From: Deroplatys truncata
Taxonomy: Eukaryota > Arthropoda > Insecta > Mantodea > Mantidae
NCBI GenBank assembly: GCA_030765065.1
Contig: CM060975.1
Location: forward strand, 202,840,007 to 202,904,006
Direction: 5' to 3'
DNA length: 64,000 nucleotides
The notes under the pieces: generated by a model
The model's database searches: none
Seen by the model: only the letters and a program-made list of their open reading frames with translations
What the model was told of the DNA's origin: nothing
Shown: in pieces, positions 1 through 11,254 of the stretch
Position numbering within the stretch: position 1 is the stretch's first letter
Layout: every line of letters starts with the position of its first letter
Made by a program: the position numbers and the translations under genes

Positions 1-1090
1 ATATAAACAGCAGCTGAAATCCATTATCCAAGATTGTCCTGGACAGCATCCTGCTGAGGTGCTGTGTTATAGCGTTAAACAAAGATGCTAATACATGCAA
101 CTAGTCACGCTTCCTATGCCACGTAATTAGTTGATATTACTTCTAATTCTCGTGAATGTGCTGGTATTGGTACGCCCTAGAAAAATTATAACGATTTAAA
201 ATCGCTAGAATTACTACGGGCCGCATTCGTTCCACGGAGACCTGTGAATTTGAAGGAATGTAAACTTCAACCAAGTACAATAATCTACGAGACCAGTAGT
301 CGTTTCTCATTTGTTTCCCTTCTTCGGCCGCTGTTAATAATCGCGAGCCAAAAAAATTGCAGCCAGCAACAATCCATCATGGATACGTATTTCTCTCTGC
401 GCATATTTGCCAGTGCGCGTCATGTGTTTGTAGTAGATTGTCCGTTCTGTTTCCAATTAACAGAAAGTAAATCGAAGTGGAGAGGTAGGAAAGGGGGAAA
501 ATTATGGGCGGAACGTGAAAACTGCGAAATGGAGGGAAGAGAAAAAAATACGAAAGAGTAATTTAATTTACCAGTGCTGGACATGGAAAACGCACAGCAT
601 TCCATGAAAATGTAATTTATTTTTTTGAATTTTTTGTTTTTGTTTTGAAGTCTGTCCAATGAATTATCGGATGTTATAAAGGATATTGGACTGCCTGACA
701 TGTGGATGCGTACATAGGGAATGCTTCTGTTTATTTTAGTTTAGAAAAAAAGAAGGTTATTCGAAAACTAATTCAACAAACTGGACTCTGTAGATCTCTG
801 AAGCTATATATTTATATTCCGCTACGTATTTCGTTTATGTTTTCGTTTTTGTATTCAAATCGAAAATTCTTTAATATGCAAGAAATAAACATTTTTCCAA
901 GAAAGAAAGTATACACATTTTATGAGGCAGCAGGAAGGTTCCTATTAAGGGTTTGAAAATTAAATTAATCGTTGTATACACTAGCGGAATAAGATTTCCC
1001 TTTTATGTCAAATATGTAATTAATATCGCAAACAAGTAAAAATCTAGGAACCGCCAACAACTGGTTATATAGTTTAAGTGACCACTCCAC
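1..1090. other. AT-rich stretch without recognised genes
   Basis: I see no supported gene, RNA or repeat here. Short open frames exist on both strands but have low-complexity, AT-driven composition and resemble no family I know. A 14-base match to the 18S rRNA string GCTAATACATGCAA occurs near 92-105, but its flanks do not match rRNA. Confidence 0.6.
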
Positions 1091-1129
1091 ACAAAGTTTT
1101 CATTCAGTATGAACCCATTACATATGAAA

Positions 1130-1665
1130 TTAGGAGTCATAACTCACTGAACCAAACGGGATGCCTCAGGAGGTCCCCAATCGATCCCTTGCGACCACCC
1201 AATCTGGCCCAAGGGTTTTTCGTGGTTTTCCCGGGTCGCAAGGCGAATGCTAGGGTGGTTCATCTTCTAACAAGACTCTCCTTCCTCTCATTTCCTGGAC
1301 CCATCATCTTTCTTGTCATCTGCTTCAGGGCTGTAGGACCAGGCGTCAGTGTTCTGCGGGTTGCGGCTGGGCGGTGGCTTGTGCCGTAAAGGTTTCTTCT
1401 CTGGCGTCGCAGTTAGGTCTCTCCTCAGCGTGGGGCTCCGCTCAGGGGGTTCCTGGAGATTGGTGGCTTGTGGGCAGGGACCGTGCGGCCACGGATGTGT
1501 TCTATCTTTAAACATTAGGGACCCCGTTCATGCTTGCGCCCGTCGGCATCTGGATCTGGTCGCCCTTGGGGTCTCTCCCCTCATCCTTCCCTTCCAGGCG
1601 TCACGTTGGAAGGACAAGGGGCGACTGGTCTGCAAGCGGTACTCTGCGCATTTTCCTGGGGCCTC
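1130..1665 (+). mobile_element. SINE-B copy 1, tRNA-derived SINE
   Basis: GC-rich island with the same order of blocks as 2014-2510 and 11255-11745. A degenerate tRNA-like head (box B remnant CAATCGATCCC) is followed by the body motif TTTTTCGTGGTTTTCCCGGG, then a CTTCAGGGCTGTAGGACCAG block and a tail containing CATGCTTGCGC. The open frames across it are shadows of this GC-rich SINE and not host genes. Internal promoter boxes imply past RNA polymerase III transcription. Both ends are approximate. Confidence 0.75.
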
Positions 1666-1733
1666 TCTGCTTAACCTTCAGCATAACTCACTGAGCATTT
1701 ATCATTTCTGCTTTCTCAACACGGACCTATTAG

Positions 1734-2010
1734 CTAGAAGTATTGTATTCCACCCAAAAATTTAATGTCGAGATTTCACCTATAGTACACTTTTGGGGCC
1801 ATTGAACCTCCCCAAAAGCATTTTTAGAAAAAGGTCTGAGTGTGTCTGTCTGTTTGTCTATCTGTATGTGTGTGGTATGTGTCTGTGAAGAGCATAACTG
1901 AGAAAACTTAAGTTCGATAAATACCAAATTTGTTATTTAAGTTCAATATCTTAAAAAGAAGGTAGGCGAAGCTTTTCAATAAAATCCCCCCTCCCCTAAC
2001 AATCCCTTTA
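1734..2010 (+). repeat. R1 interspersed repeat, 5' part
   Basis: Begins with the R1 signature ATTCCACCCAAAAATT and continues through GAGATTTCACC, a TGTGTCTGTCTG tract and GTGAAGAGCATAACTGAG to the AAAATCCCCCCTCCCC block. The copy stops where SINE-B copy 2 begins, so the SINE truncates or interrupts it. Confidence 0.75.
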
Positions 2011-2013
2011 CAT

Positions 2014-2510
2014 ACCGAGCGTGGTGGCTCCGAGGTAACATTGAGGCTCGCGTTCGGAAGGTCCCGGGTTCGATTCCCATCGGGCCGGTTACTCTGACCA
2101 GGGTTTTCGTGGTTTCCCCGGGTCGATAGGGAAATTCTGGGATGATCCCTGTTCTACCATGAATTTCCAGTCCCCATAATTTTCTTTCATTCGTTTCAGG
2201 GTTGTAAGACCAGGTGGCGGTGTTTGGTATGTTGCTGCTGGACGGTAGAGCTGCGTTTTAGAAAGGTCTCTCCCTGGCGTCGCTTGGACTACTGAAGAAA
2301 CCCGCCTTCTGAAATAGAACAATGGGCTTGTAGGCAGGGTGACCGGCGTTAGATGTATTCTATCTGGAATCTTTAGGGACCTCGTCCATGCTTGCGCACA
2401 TCGTCGCCTGGATGTGGTCGCCCTTCGGGTCTTCCCTTCATCCCTCCCTTCTAAGGGTCACGTTAGAAGTATAAAGAACTACACTGACCTATCTGCAGTG
2501 ACCTGCCCCG
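2014..2510 (+). mobile_element. SINE-B copy 2, best-preserved copy
   Basis: tRNA-like head starting ACCGAGCGTGGTGGCTCCG (box A region), with box B GGTTCGATTCC about 55 bases later. It is followed by CTCTGACCAGGGTTTTCGTG, the GTTTCAGGGTTGTAAGACCAG block and the tail with CATGCTTGCGCACATCGTC. The same blocks occur in the same order in the other two SINE-B copies. A short-tailed, tRNA-derived SINE of about 500 bp is long for the class but fits insect SINEs with a shared central domain. Family assignment beyond this is not possible from the sequence alone. Confidence 0.8.
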
Positions 2511-2604
2511 GTTGCGGGGGTCCCTCAATGATATGTACTCTTACTCCTACCCCTTTACTAGTCATTTTTTCGTTTTTACTTTAACCATTACGTCTAGTAA
2601 ACAG

Positions 2605-2744
2605 GGCAAGTATCATATTCCAACAAAAGCTCGATACCGAGATTTCACCGGAAATACATGTTTTGAGGCCCCTGAATCCAAAAACTGCATTTTTGGAAAA
2701 AGGTCCGCGTGTGAGTGTGTTTGTGTCTATCTGTCAGTCTGTCT

Positions 2745-2784
<40 letters not shown>

Positions 2785-2800
2785 TGCGCGCGCGTGCGCA
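2605..2800 (+). repeat. R1 fragment ending in a TG microsatellite
   Basis: Contains CGATACCGAGATTTCACCGG and TTTTGAGGCCCCTGAATCC, then a (TG)n run at about 2749-2782 and a GCGCGC tract. The copy ends at the microsatellite and is followed directly by an oppositely oriented R1 copy. Confidence 0.8.
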
Positions 2801-2811
2801 TTGCATTAGGT

Positions 2812-3360
2812 ACATGTCCAGGACATAAAAAAGCGAATAATGAATTCCCATTTGAGAAAAAGTATATGTATTCGAAAACTCAAACAAATAAAATGGTTCA
2901 CCCGACAAAAAAAGTATATGGGATATAAATTGTGTCTTTTAACGAGATTTACACTTTTGGTGTAGTAAAATGTTGTCTATCTCTTACCATTTGGGACGAA
3001 AATGTCTGAAAACATGCCCTATTTTAATCAGAATTGTTAGAACTATTTTTGATAAACTTTCGAAATATTTTTCATGAAATGTGTAGTCTGGGGTGGGTGA
3101 ATTTTCTTGAAAATCTACGTGTTGCATCCTTGGAAAATGCTAAACTTAAATACCAAGTTTGGTATTTATCCGAATTTTCATTTTTGAGTTATGCTGTTCA
3201 CAGACACATACACACACGCGCGCGCGCACACACACGGACATGTTTTCAAAATGTTTTATTTCGATTTAGGGCGCCTCAAAACATGTATTCTCGGTGAAAT
3301 CTCTGTATCGAATTTTTGGGTGGAATGCAATACTTGTACTTACTATACGTAGTAGAGAAA
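2812..3360 (-). repeat. R1 copy, inverted relative to its neighbour
   Basis: Reads, on the + strand, from ACATGTCCAGGACATAAAA through GGGGTGGGTGAATTTTCTTG and a CACACGCGCGCG tract to GGTGAAATCTCTGTATCGAA and the terminal ACTATACGTAGTAGAGAAAG. Its outer end abuts the mariner M1 copy at the shared string AAAGTA. Confidence 0.8.
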
Positions 3361-3417
3361 GTAAAAATAGCAGAACATTATTTTCAAATACTTTATTATC
3401 ATTCATTACCTTACACT

Positions 3418-4545
3418 TGAGGCAGTATTTTTAACACTTAAATGATTTCAGTCAAATTATATAATATTTAAATTTAGTAACAGCCCGTCTTGAAGCAATA
3501 TGTGTATGTAATAATTTGTAAAATGTATGTAACAGTCATTGCATATGCTTATATTATTGTATACATGTTCAATAATGTTATATGAATGTATTACGTTATT
3601 TAATAATGTAGGAGCTGTGAGAATAATAAGTTGAAAGTTACTAACAATGAGGTAACCTTGAGGAAATAATGAGTAAGGAAGTTTAAATGCTACTGGGCAT
3701 TAGTAGAGCAGCAATAATGTAAATTTTAGTGACAGTTTATAAAATAGCCAATCACAACCGGAGGGGGTTTTAGTTAAATGAAGGTATTCCATTGGAGTAG
3801 GATTAGGCATTCAGAGACTTGAAATACAGAAATTTACAGTTTAGACGGTTGAAATCTATTCAGTTGCCTGCAGACAGTTGTCATAAGTGGGTGCGTTGCT
3901 TGTGCGTCCTCGAGAGATTTAATACGTATTCGTGAGAGACGAAAAATTAAGTTTACGTAAGTTTACGTTTAAAAAGTGTAATTAATTAATAAAAAATGAA
4001 TCTCACAGCTCTCTATATCAGTGAAGTGCTATTTAATTTGTGTCAAGGATTAATAAAAAGGAGTGAATTAAAACTTTAAATCTGTGTAAGCCTACATTCC
4101 TGTCGCATCACGCCCTGCCAAGATATCCATGTCTCTAAAATAATACTGACGCAGCCGAGGCAAACATAAATATATAATATATAAAGAAACAGTCAAATTA
4201 CAAAGCTATTATTTTTAAAGTTGGGGCAAAGGGCACCTGAAAGTACCTTTTGGGGCAAAGGCTACCGGAATCTGTTTACAATACGTGCGGTTGCAACTAC
4301 TACAAGTTCGGCTCCCCAATAGCTGAAATTCAAATACCTCATCTTCAAACTGACTTTTCATACGTACCAGCAAACTACGTAAAGAACAATTCTACTTCAA
4401 ATTGACGCCTAAAGTGTGGTGCAAAAAAAAAAAAAAAAGTAACGTAACAAACCATTACTTCTCAAATTGGCTTCCATACGTGGAGCTAATTTAAACAACT
4501 TTCTTCAAATTGGCGCCCATACGTGGGGCTAACAAAACAACTTCG
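3418..4545 (+). mobile_element. LTR-like repeat copy 1, with CACT target duplication
   Basis: First of four copies of a non-coding repeat that always begins (T)TGAGGCAGTATTTTTAA. Boundaries are unusually clear because it interrupts a mariner whose unoccupied form is visible at 31608-31626: CACT precedes and follows it. Inside are an inverted pair GAGCTGTGAGA / TCTCACAGCTC about 395 bp apart, two units of a 28 bp tandem motif (GGGGCAAAGGnnACC, about 4221-4272), and near the right end TGGCGCCCATACGTGGGGCT, a near match to a tRNA-Lys primer binding site. No coding region is seen. An LTR or solo LTR of a retrotransposon is the leading guess. Confidence 0.65.
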
Positions 4546-4559
4546 CACTACTTTTCCAC

Positions 4560-4985
4560 AGAGTCACCACCATTATGCATGCACTGTCGTAGCGGGAAAC
4601 GAGTTTTTGTACGCCTTCGTCAAAGAATGGTGACGCCTGTGATGAAAACCAAGTCTGCACTTCTTGTTTCACAACATCATGAAATGTTTTCCACAAAGGA
4701 ACTTTCTCAAATGAAGAAACAGGTGAATATCTCTTAGTGTCAAATCCGGAATGTAGGGAGGGAGGTCGAATTGGAATTGTTGCCAACAAAAAGTTGCGAT
4801 CAGATTTGAGCAAGTTTGGCTGTGTGTGGCCGGGCATTGTCACTCATTATTTCCCCATAAACCTCACATAATTGTCGATGAATGTTTGCTGGCGTAACAT
4901 TTCTCGCATTCAAAAAACGAATCACTGATCTGACGTCATAGTCGGCGGGTTGAACATTTTGAAACGCTCTAACAACAGGAAAACA
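4560..4985 (-). pseudogene. Internally deleted mariner M1 transposase
   Basis: Reading on the minus strand from about 4985: an N-terminal helix-turn-helix segment typical of mariner transposases (RSVIRFLNARNVTPANIHRQ, then LCEVYGE) is joined directly to the second catalytic-aspartate motif DNARPHTA. The DNA-binding linker and first catalytic aspartate are therefore missing. Downstream are frame-shifted remnants of the PPYxPDL / FHLF region and the C-terminal FFDEGVQKLVSRYD segment, ending near a VEK-stop. The full family member would be about 340 residues; this one cannot be active. The join lies at MSD in both parent motifs, which suggests a microhomology-mediated deletion. Confidence 0.8.
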
Positions 4986-5551
4986 CAAAGTAACGATTGC
5001 TCACAGCTGCGTCTGGCTTTCTATAGAATGGATGAAGTGGTCGCGTATGATCAAAACTGCGACTGCAATTACTTTAAAACACGCCTTGTAGTTTGTAAGC
5101 AATCTTGTTCAAGTGTTCAGCACAAACTCAGAGAATGAGTTTAAAAAAGCATATGGTTTTTGCTACACTTTTAAATTGCTCAAGATATGACGTAATTAAT
5201 TTTACCACTGAAGATTAAGGTGCTTAAAAACCTATCCTTAAGGTTTAAATATGTTTTCTGAGAACAACCAGAGCTGTGAATAAACTTCTGGGACACCTGA
5301 TTAATTAGGATAATTAAAGTAAACTTTTTTTGTCAAAGATATTAAAGATATATCCATGAAATTTAAAACACGTTTATAATTCAGGTAGAAGAATATGCAA
5401 CAAAACGTTGTAACGCTTAGATTAAAACTGCAAGATTTAGAAGTTTCACCTATTTGTTTCACGTATTCACCCTTTATTTGTTAATGATCTTAAGGGGATC
5501 GATCTGTGACTTTTCCAAAACCCAAAGTATTTTATTGAGTGTTGTGAATGT

Positions 5552-5701
5552 TTACTCCCTCTACCACGTACATAGTTGGTAGATAAGATATTGCATTTCA
5601 CCCAAAAATTTGATATCGAGATTTCAGCGGAAATACCTGTTTTGTAGTTCTCTGAATCCAAATAAAGCGTTTTTCGAAAGATGTCCGCGCGCGCGACCTT
5701 T

Positions 5702-5745
<44 letters not shown>

Positions 5746-6272
5746 GGTGTGCGAACAGCATAAAACAAAAACGAAAAGTGGTATTATATCTTCCAAGAAT
5801 GCCACATGAAGATTTTTAAGAAAATCCTCCCACCTCAGACTGCTATTTACATGGGATATTTTTCGAAAATTTTGATTTTCTATAAAATGGTTCTAAATAT
5901 ATTTGATTAAAACTTCATACGTTTAAGATATTTTCATGGAAAATGAAATGTATATATAGAATTTTCTGGGAATGTCCCCAAAAGTCTCTTCATTCTGAGT
6001 GACTTTTGCATAACTGGCAAACCGTAAGAGATAGACAAAAATTTTACTACACAAAGAAATGTAGAACTTGTTTAAACACTCGATTTATGTGACATACATT
6101 TTTTTCTGTGGAGTGAAGTATTTCCGAGGTATTACTTGTTATTTGTTTGAATGTTTCAATACGCAAAAAGATTTGACTATCGCTTAAAGCCTACCATATT
6201 CTCCCTGCACCTACAAGGAAATTAAGAATAAGATAGTTTCTGCAAATGTTTATCTGATTAGATGGAGAATAA
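5552..6272 (+). repeat. R1 copy with internal TG microsatellite
   Basis: Nearly full R1. It starts with the terminal hairpin region ACTCCCTCTACCACGTACAT, then ATTTCACCCAAAAATTTG, a (TG)n run at 5704-5742, GCGAACAGCATAAAACAAAA and AAGAAAATCCTCCCACC. It continues with ACTGGCAAACCGTAAGAGATAG and GACTATCGCTTAAAGCCTACC, and ends near the GTTTATCTGATTAGATGGAGAATAAG block. Confidence 0.85.
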
Positions 6273-6279
6273 GCAATAA

Positions 6280-7920
6280 GCATAAGCATTGAACACAAAT
6301 GTAACTGCACTAACGCAATACGAGAACACAAATGCAATAATTGTGATGTTTTACACTTTACATTTAAGAATATAGTCAGGAGATTAAGGAAAACTACTGA
6401 AATGTAAGAGCTTTTATTTTGTGTTTTCATCCAGCCATAGAGTAAGTAAGAATGCAAACATATAATAACAAAACACGCAGCAAAACAAAAGAGAATCGAA
6501 TCTGCTACGATGCACATGCCTTGCCAATTCCAAAATATTTAATAACGCCTGTATAAGAATGTTTTTGGTTTATTTCCTTTGTACTTATATTTAAATCAAG
6601 TTCATCAGCAGTGTATGCTCAATAATGGCATATACCTAGAGAGAAAATTACTACAATTGGAAATCAATGAACCGATGTTTTTTAATTAACAAGTGAGAAG
6701 CTTATTTCTCTCGATGCTCGCAGACCACGTGTCTTTTCCAAAAAAAAGTTAACTTAGTGGCCTGGGAGTGCGGAATCTTCATTTTCACCAGCTTCACTTT
6801 TATTTCGTTATGTGTTAAGAGTTTCTGCATTTTGTGAAAACTATGCAGTTTTTATGTCATTTAATAACAAAGGTACCAAAGATAAGTACACAGCTGTGAT
6901 TATCTAAATAATTACTCGACCGATGATTGTTCCACCACCAAAGGTTACTTATAGACTATGCAGCATTCCCAAAACTTGAAAGACAAGGGGGAAGTTAAGA
7001 AAGTCAGTCGTTCCGCCGGCGTTTCACATCCTTTTGCATGAATATCAGGCAATTTTTCAGCTAGAAATGCCAGGTCTGTACGAAATTACGATTATAAGGG
7101 ATAAGGGAGAGGATTAATCATAAAAATGTTCTAGGTTATTGTACAATAATTTCATAAATAACGGGAAGATGCAAATTAAATTAATTAAATGATTATTGGA
7201 GTCCAAAAATCTAACCGTGCAACGTCGGGAATGTCATCTAGTGCATAATAAAACTACCGAGATTTGTTAGCACGTTCAAACATTTTACAAAATTTAAATT
7301 CTCTCTATTCCCATTCTATGAAAACAAACCACTAGTAAATGCATATAAAACACCGAGAATCGACACGGTATTATCTTAGCTGACGGTAGCTGGTTTCTTT
7401 CACCGAAAAATTCCAAAAGTATTTGTTTTCCTTTCAAATTCCTGCACGAAGTTGATTACTTGATTGATAACGGAAAGAATAATTGGCTAAAATACCTACG
7501 GTGTGTCCCTTTGTGGCTACCGTGCACATTTTTACCTGATGTATATGATGGCTTGTGTGATATAAAGCTTTGCTGCGGATTATTGTTACCAGGGCGGTCC
7601 GCAGAGGTTAATAAGAAGTGTCATAACTCTTGGCGGGATGACGGGCGACCTCCGGAGAAGCTGACTTGTTGATATCTACTCATCGCTGGTTTCATACACC
7701 TGCCAGTCGGACCGCAGGAAGGGGAGGAGAACCGTTCTTGTGACTGTAAGTTTGTCCTTTAACACCCGCACCAACAGCTGAAGACGTCGACTGGCTACCG
7801 TGGTGGTTGTTGAAGGTTCAGCGGCTTACGGCGCTTATTTTAATGTTATTGTTAAACGATAACACTTAAATGTTCATATGAAAATGTTAGACTATTTTAT
7901 TTAGTACTTCTTATATCCGT
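6280..7920. other. AT-rich stretch without recognised genes
   Basis: I see nothing supportable in this interval: no conserved protein motifs, terminal inverted repeats or tRNA-like boxes. A more GC-rich patch at about 7600-7830 has no coding signal that I recognise. Confidence 0.55.
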
Positions 7921-7924
7921 ATAC

Positions 7925-8210
7925 ATGACCGAGCGAGGTGGCGCTGCGGTAACGTGTGCGAGTCGCATTCAGAGGTCTCTAGTCCGAACCTTAGCGACCG
8001 CCCACTCTGACCCAAGGGTTGGTAGGCGAATCCTGGGGTTGGCTTCTTCGTCACCATGGTTTCCTTTCCATAATTTCCCTTTCATTCCGTTTCCTTCTGC
8101 GGTGGTACTGTTGTTGTACTGTTTTTTTGCGGCACGGGATTTGCAGGAATGGTCCCGGGTTCGATGCTAGCTCAGGAATTTGTATGGATCTTGGATCTAG
8201 GGTTAATGGT
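7925..8210 (+). mobile_element. SINE-A copy, 5' half
   Basis: Begins ATGACCGAGCGAGGTGGCGC, the tRNA-like head shared with the reverse-oriented copies at 32560, 46065 and 62770. It continues through a decayed box B (CTAGTCCGAACC), a GGCGAATCCTGGGG block and TTTCCCTTTCATTCCGTTTCC. After that it departs from the family consensus. Confidence 0.7.
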
Positions 8211-8271
8211 TAATACAACTGTCCGTTTATTGCCGTCACCGTTTTAAAATCTGACTCCTGATATTACCTCG

Positions 8272-8333
<62 letters not shown>

Positions 8334-8336
8334 ACA
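8272..8336. repeat. (CA)n microsatellite
   Basis: About 30 almost uninterrupted CA dinucleotides with a single CT interruption near the end. It is not inside a visible R1 copy, unlike most other CA/TG tracts in the window. Confidence 0.95.
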
Positions 8337-8779
8337 AGCATTTCTTTACTGCTGTGCTTCATACTATTGTCCGTTGACACATTGTTTAAGAACAATCTCC
8401 AAGGAACTACGACGAAGAAGCAGTGCGTGTTCTAAACTCTCCTGTTTCTTTATTTCAAAATTTCCATCTACTCATTTCACTATCACGTGATTTCTGCCCT
8501 CTTTCTTATTGGATGCCTGAAGTTATCGGTAGCATTGACCGTTTTCTACATATGTGATTTTCAGGCGACCTAACGGTACATTAACAAAGGGTATTCTTTT
8601 CTCCCTGATTAAAATAAGGGAAAAACCACTCCATTTCCGGCCCGCGGTTGGCACTGTCTTTCCCATATTCACCTGTAGATGTAATATTCACTTCCCCGTC
8701 TTATTTAATAATACTATTCCTACTGGTATTACATTTATTTTACCTATGATAATTATTCTATTTATGTATGCAGAACGTA

Positions 8780-8990
8780 CTGCTTCACTTCTCATCTTTC
8801 AGCTGTGCTTCTAGTTTTCGCGGCGTAAGGCAGTATCCGACACATGGCGCGGATGCATTCTCAATGGAAAACGCACTCCCCGTGGACACCAGAGGGGTGT
8901 GTGGCGGGAATACACATTGGTTCATGTGCCTCCTGGGTCTCCGTTGTTTTCTAGACGTTCTTGCCGGCTGCCAGTCGAAGAGTTGAGGAA
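8780..8990 (+). mobile_element. Degraded SINE-A 3' part
   Basis: The blocks CTCATCTTTCAGCTGTGCTT, TTTTCGCGGCGTAA, CCCCGTGGACACCAGAGGGG and TCCTGGGTCTCCG follow the order of the SINE-A body seen at 42120-42400 and in reverse at 62330-62560. Divergence is high, so this is an old copy. Confidence 0.5.
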
Positions 8991-11250
8991 AGAATCCTAT
9001 CCTATCTAGTTGGATAATAACTGGGATTCTGTGGGTGAAGGGAAAATAATAACTGATTTTCCCATAACCTTGATTTATTGAAGAGAATTCTGTCTATTCA
9101 GGCAGCTAGCAGTTTTCCCTTATGAAGTCCTTTTTAAATCTTATAACTTAAACCTTCCCGCTATCATTTTATGTTATGTGGACCTAGTTAATTCGTCACC
9201 CACATATCCAGCATCTTCCACCTGGTTGTACAATTTAATTACTTCACTGATTCTAATATGGTTGTTACGGTAGCACGCAAACTAATGCCAAGAGAGTATC
9301 TCAGAGAGTCGGGTAAACTCGGGACCTCCCCCCTTTTTATCTGTTTTCCTATGACGCCAGAATTCGCGCCTTTATTTGTTACAACAATTTCCATTGGTTC
9401 TTAAGTAGCGTTACATAGCATGCTATGACAATAAAATGTGCCAAATTTCTGAAGTCACGCGTCCTGCTGTTTTTCTCTTAAGTACATATTTTCTTTTCTA
9501 TTTTACCAACTCCCTTGAGTTCCGGGAAATGGACCACTATATCTGTCTCTTTCTATTCTCAGCCCTCTCTTTCTATTTTCTAAGGTTTAGTCTGAATCCT
9601 GTGCGCATTAGCGCGTGTTCAGATGGACTTTCACCTCTCGTTTGCTAACTCGTCTGTTCTAATTACAGCTATGTGAAGTGCTCATACCTTACAATGAAAT
9701 GCTCATACCTTTAGTACATTGGTAGTACAGATATTACTTATCTGGTTGAAATTTTCCGATGGGTCTGCTAAGCTCTGTTAAATGTTGACCTGACTCATAT
9801 TGACTCTTTGGGAGTTCAGGTTGGAATAAACATACGTGCGCGAAATATTTAGGGGAGAAAGTATCAAAGAGCTCTTTCTTTTATAATTACTGCAGTAAAA
9901 TATTGTATTTGTTTCTTCATAGAAGATGTTAATAAATTATGAAGATTACATTCATGACAGAGATAAAAGGAGATCTAATGCATGTAAGTTCACGATAACT
10001 GGAGAATTTATTTCTGTTAACATCCTCCTGAGTATGTAAGATGGCAATTTGTCGCTATGTTAATGTTTATGGCTTAGAAACAATGGCAATGTGTATATAT
10101 GACATTTCATGTACGATGGATCTCCGACCGATTACACTCTGTATATTCTATCTAAACCGCAGTTTCCCTGAGACACATTTGGCTGAGACAAACCCATAGC
10201 ATGGCATACGCAGTCACCTGACTTGAATCTTCACGGGTTTTACCTCTGGAATAGTGAATAGTACAGTGCGTCCTGAGACGGTTACTGACGTACAGGTTTT
10301 GAATCAATATCTTGCATGATGTCTGTCAGATTCTTCCATATGATCCTGGAACTTTGAATGAAAGTGAATTAATTAATGTCAGCGTGGGACCAAAAAGGAT
10401 AGGACAGCAACAAGTTGATCTTTAACTAGACAATCGGGACAGCCCGCCTGGCAGCTGCGTAGCGCTAAATTATGTTGTGATATCGCGCTAACATTTCATT
10501 CCTTCACTTTTTACATCTGTAACCTGCGAACTATTATACTTAGTATATATTTGTCATTAACGTTTTGCCTACAGTTTGAACATAGACTGTGATCTTGGAG
10601 AGTTACTGAGTGAAGTCCTGTGTTCCCTCTGTATGTTCATGTTGTAAGTTTATGGTAATATTCTAGATATATGTATTCATATTTTTCTTGTTTTCTTGTG
10701 AGACACAATGATGCCCCGAAGTTTGCGTCAGTAATTTCTTGACACCCTGTATAGTATAAATTGTGCTGAAATGAAGCAGATGTGTATTGTCTTTGATTTA
10801 ACTTAGTAAAATATGGGTCATACTTTGTATGCTGGCAGAAGATATTAATTATGCAGATATAATAGGGAAGCATAACAGGAAATACTAGATCCATCTTGAT
10901 CCAAGTACCGCAAGATGAAATGATTAAAATTCTATACAGAGTTCACAGCGAGTCACGACTCACAAGAGTAGTTACCTGACTACAGGAGAAGTTGTCGCAT
11001 TACACACCGGATTTACGTTTTCATAACACAATCATTCATTTTCAGATAACATCTAGCAACTTTCATAAATCGTATTTCATTAGTAGCAAGATAACTTTAG
11101 AAGATTTCCCCGCATATAAAGCGATGAATATAAACATATCTTAAATTTATCGGGAAGAATTAGGAAGCCGTGTGGGAAATACTAAATTACATGATGTCAA
11201 AACATGGTGTTTCCCAGAGAGAAAATTACATAATGCACAACACTAGTAAC
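8990..11250. other. AT-rich stretch without recognised genes
   Basis: No conserved domain, repeat pair or RNA gene is apparent. Open frames here are short and unstructured. Confidence 0.55.
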
Positions 11251-11254
11251 ATAT

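Larger units (their letters stand above)
3353..5090 (-). mobile_element. Mariner M1 deletion copy, split by an LTR-like insertion
   Basis: The right end (about 5069-5090) carries the terminal inverted repeat seen intact at 31523-31881, ending in a TA. The left part (3357-3417) matches the MITE at 31540-31617 base for base over long stretches, but its outermost terminal repeat is replaced by the end of an R1 copy. The element is split at CACT by the 1.13 kb LTR-like element at 3418-4545. Transposase remnants lie on the minus strand between 4560 and 4985. Confidence 0.8.

Noticed and set aside
80-110. Possible 18S rRNA fragment (GCTAATACATGCAA)
   Set aside because: Only about 14 bases match and the flanking sequence departs from rRNA at once, so chance is the better explanation.
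1078-1765. Several open frames of 75-138 codons taken as genes
   Set aside because: They overlap on both strands and coincide with the GC-rich SINE-B body; equivalent frames recur in the other SINE-B copies.
3418-4545. Endogenous retrovirus with coding genes
   Set aside because: Only LTR-like and primer-site-like features are present; no gag, pol or env segment is visible in or near any of the four copies.
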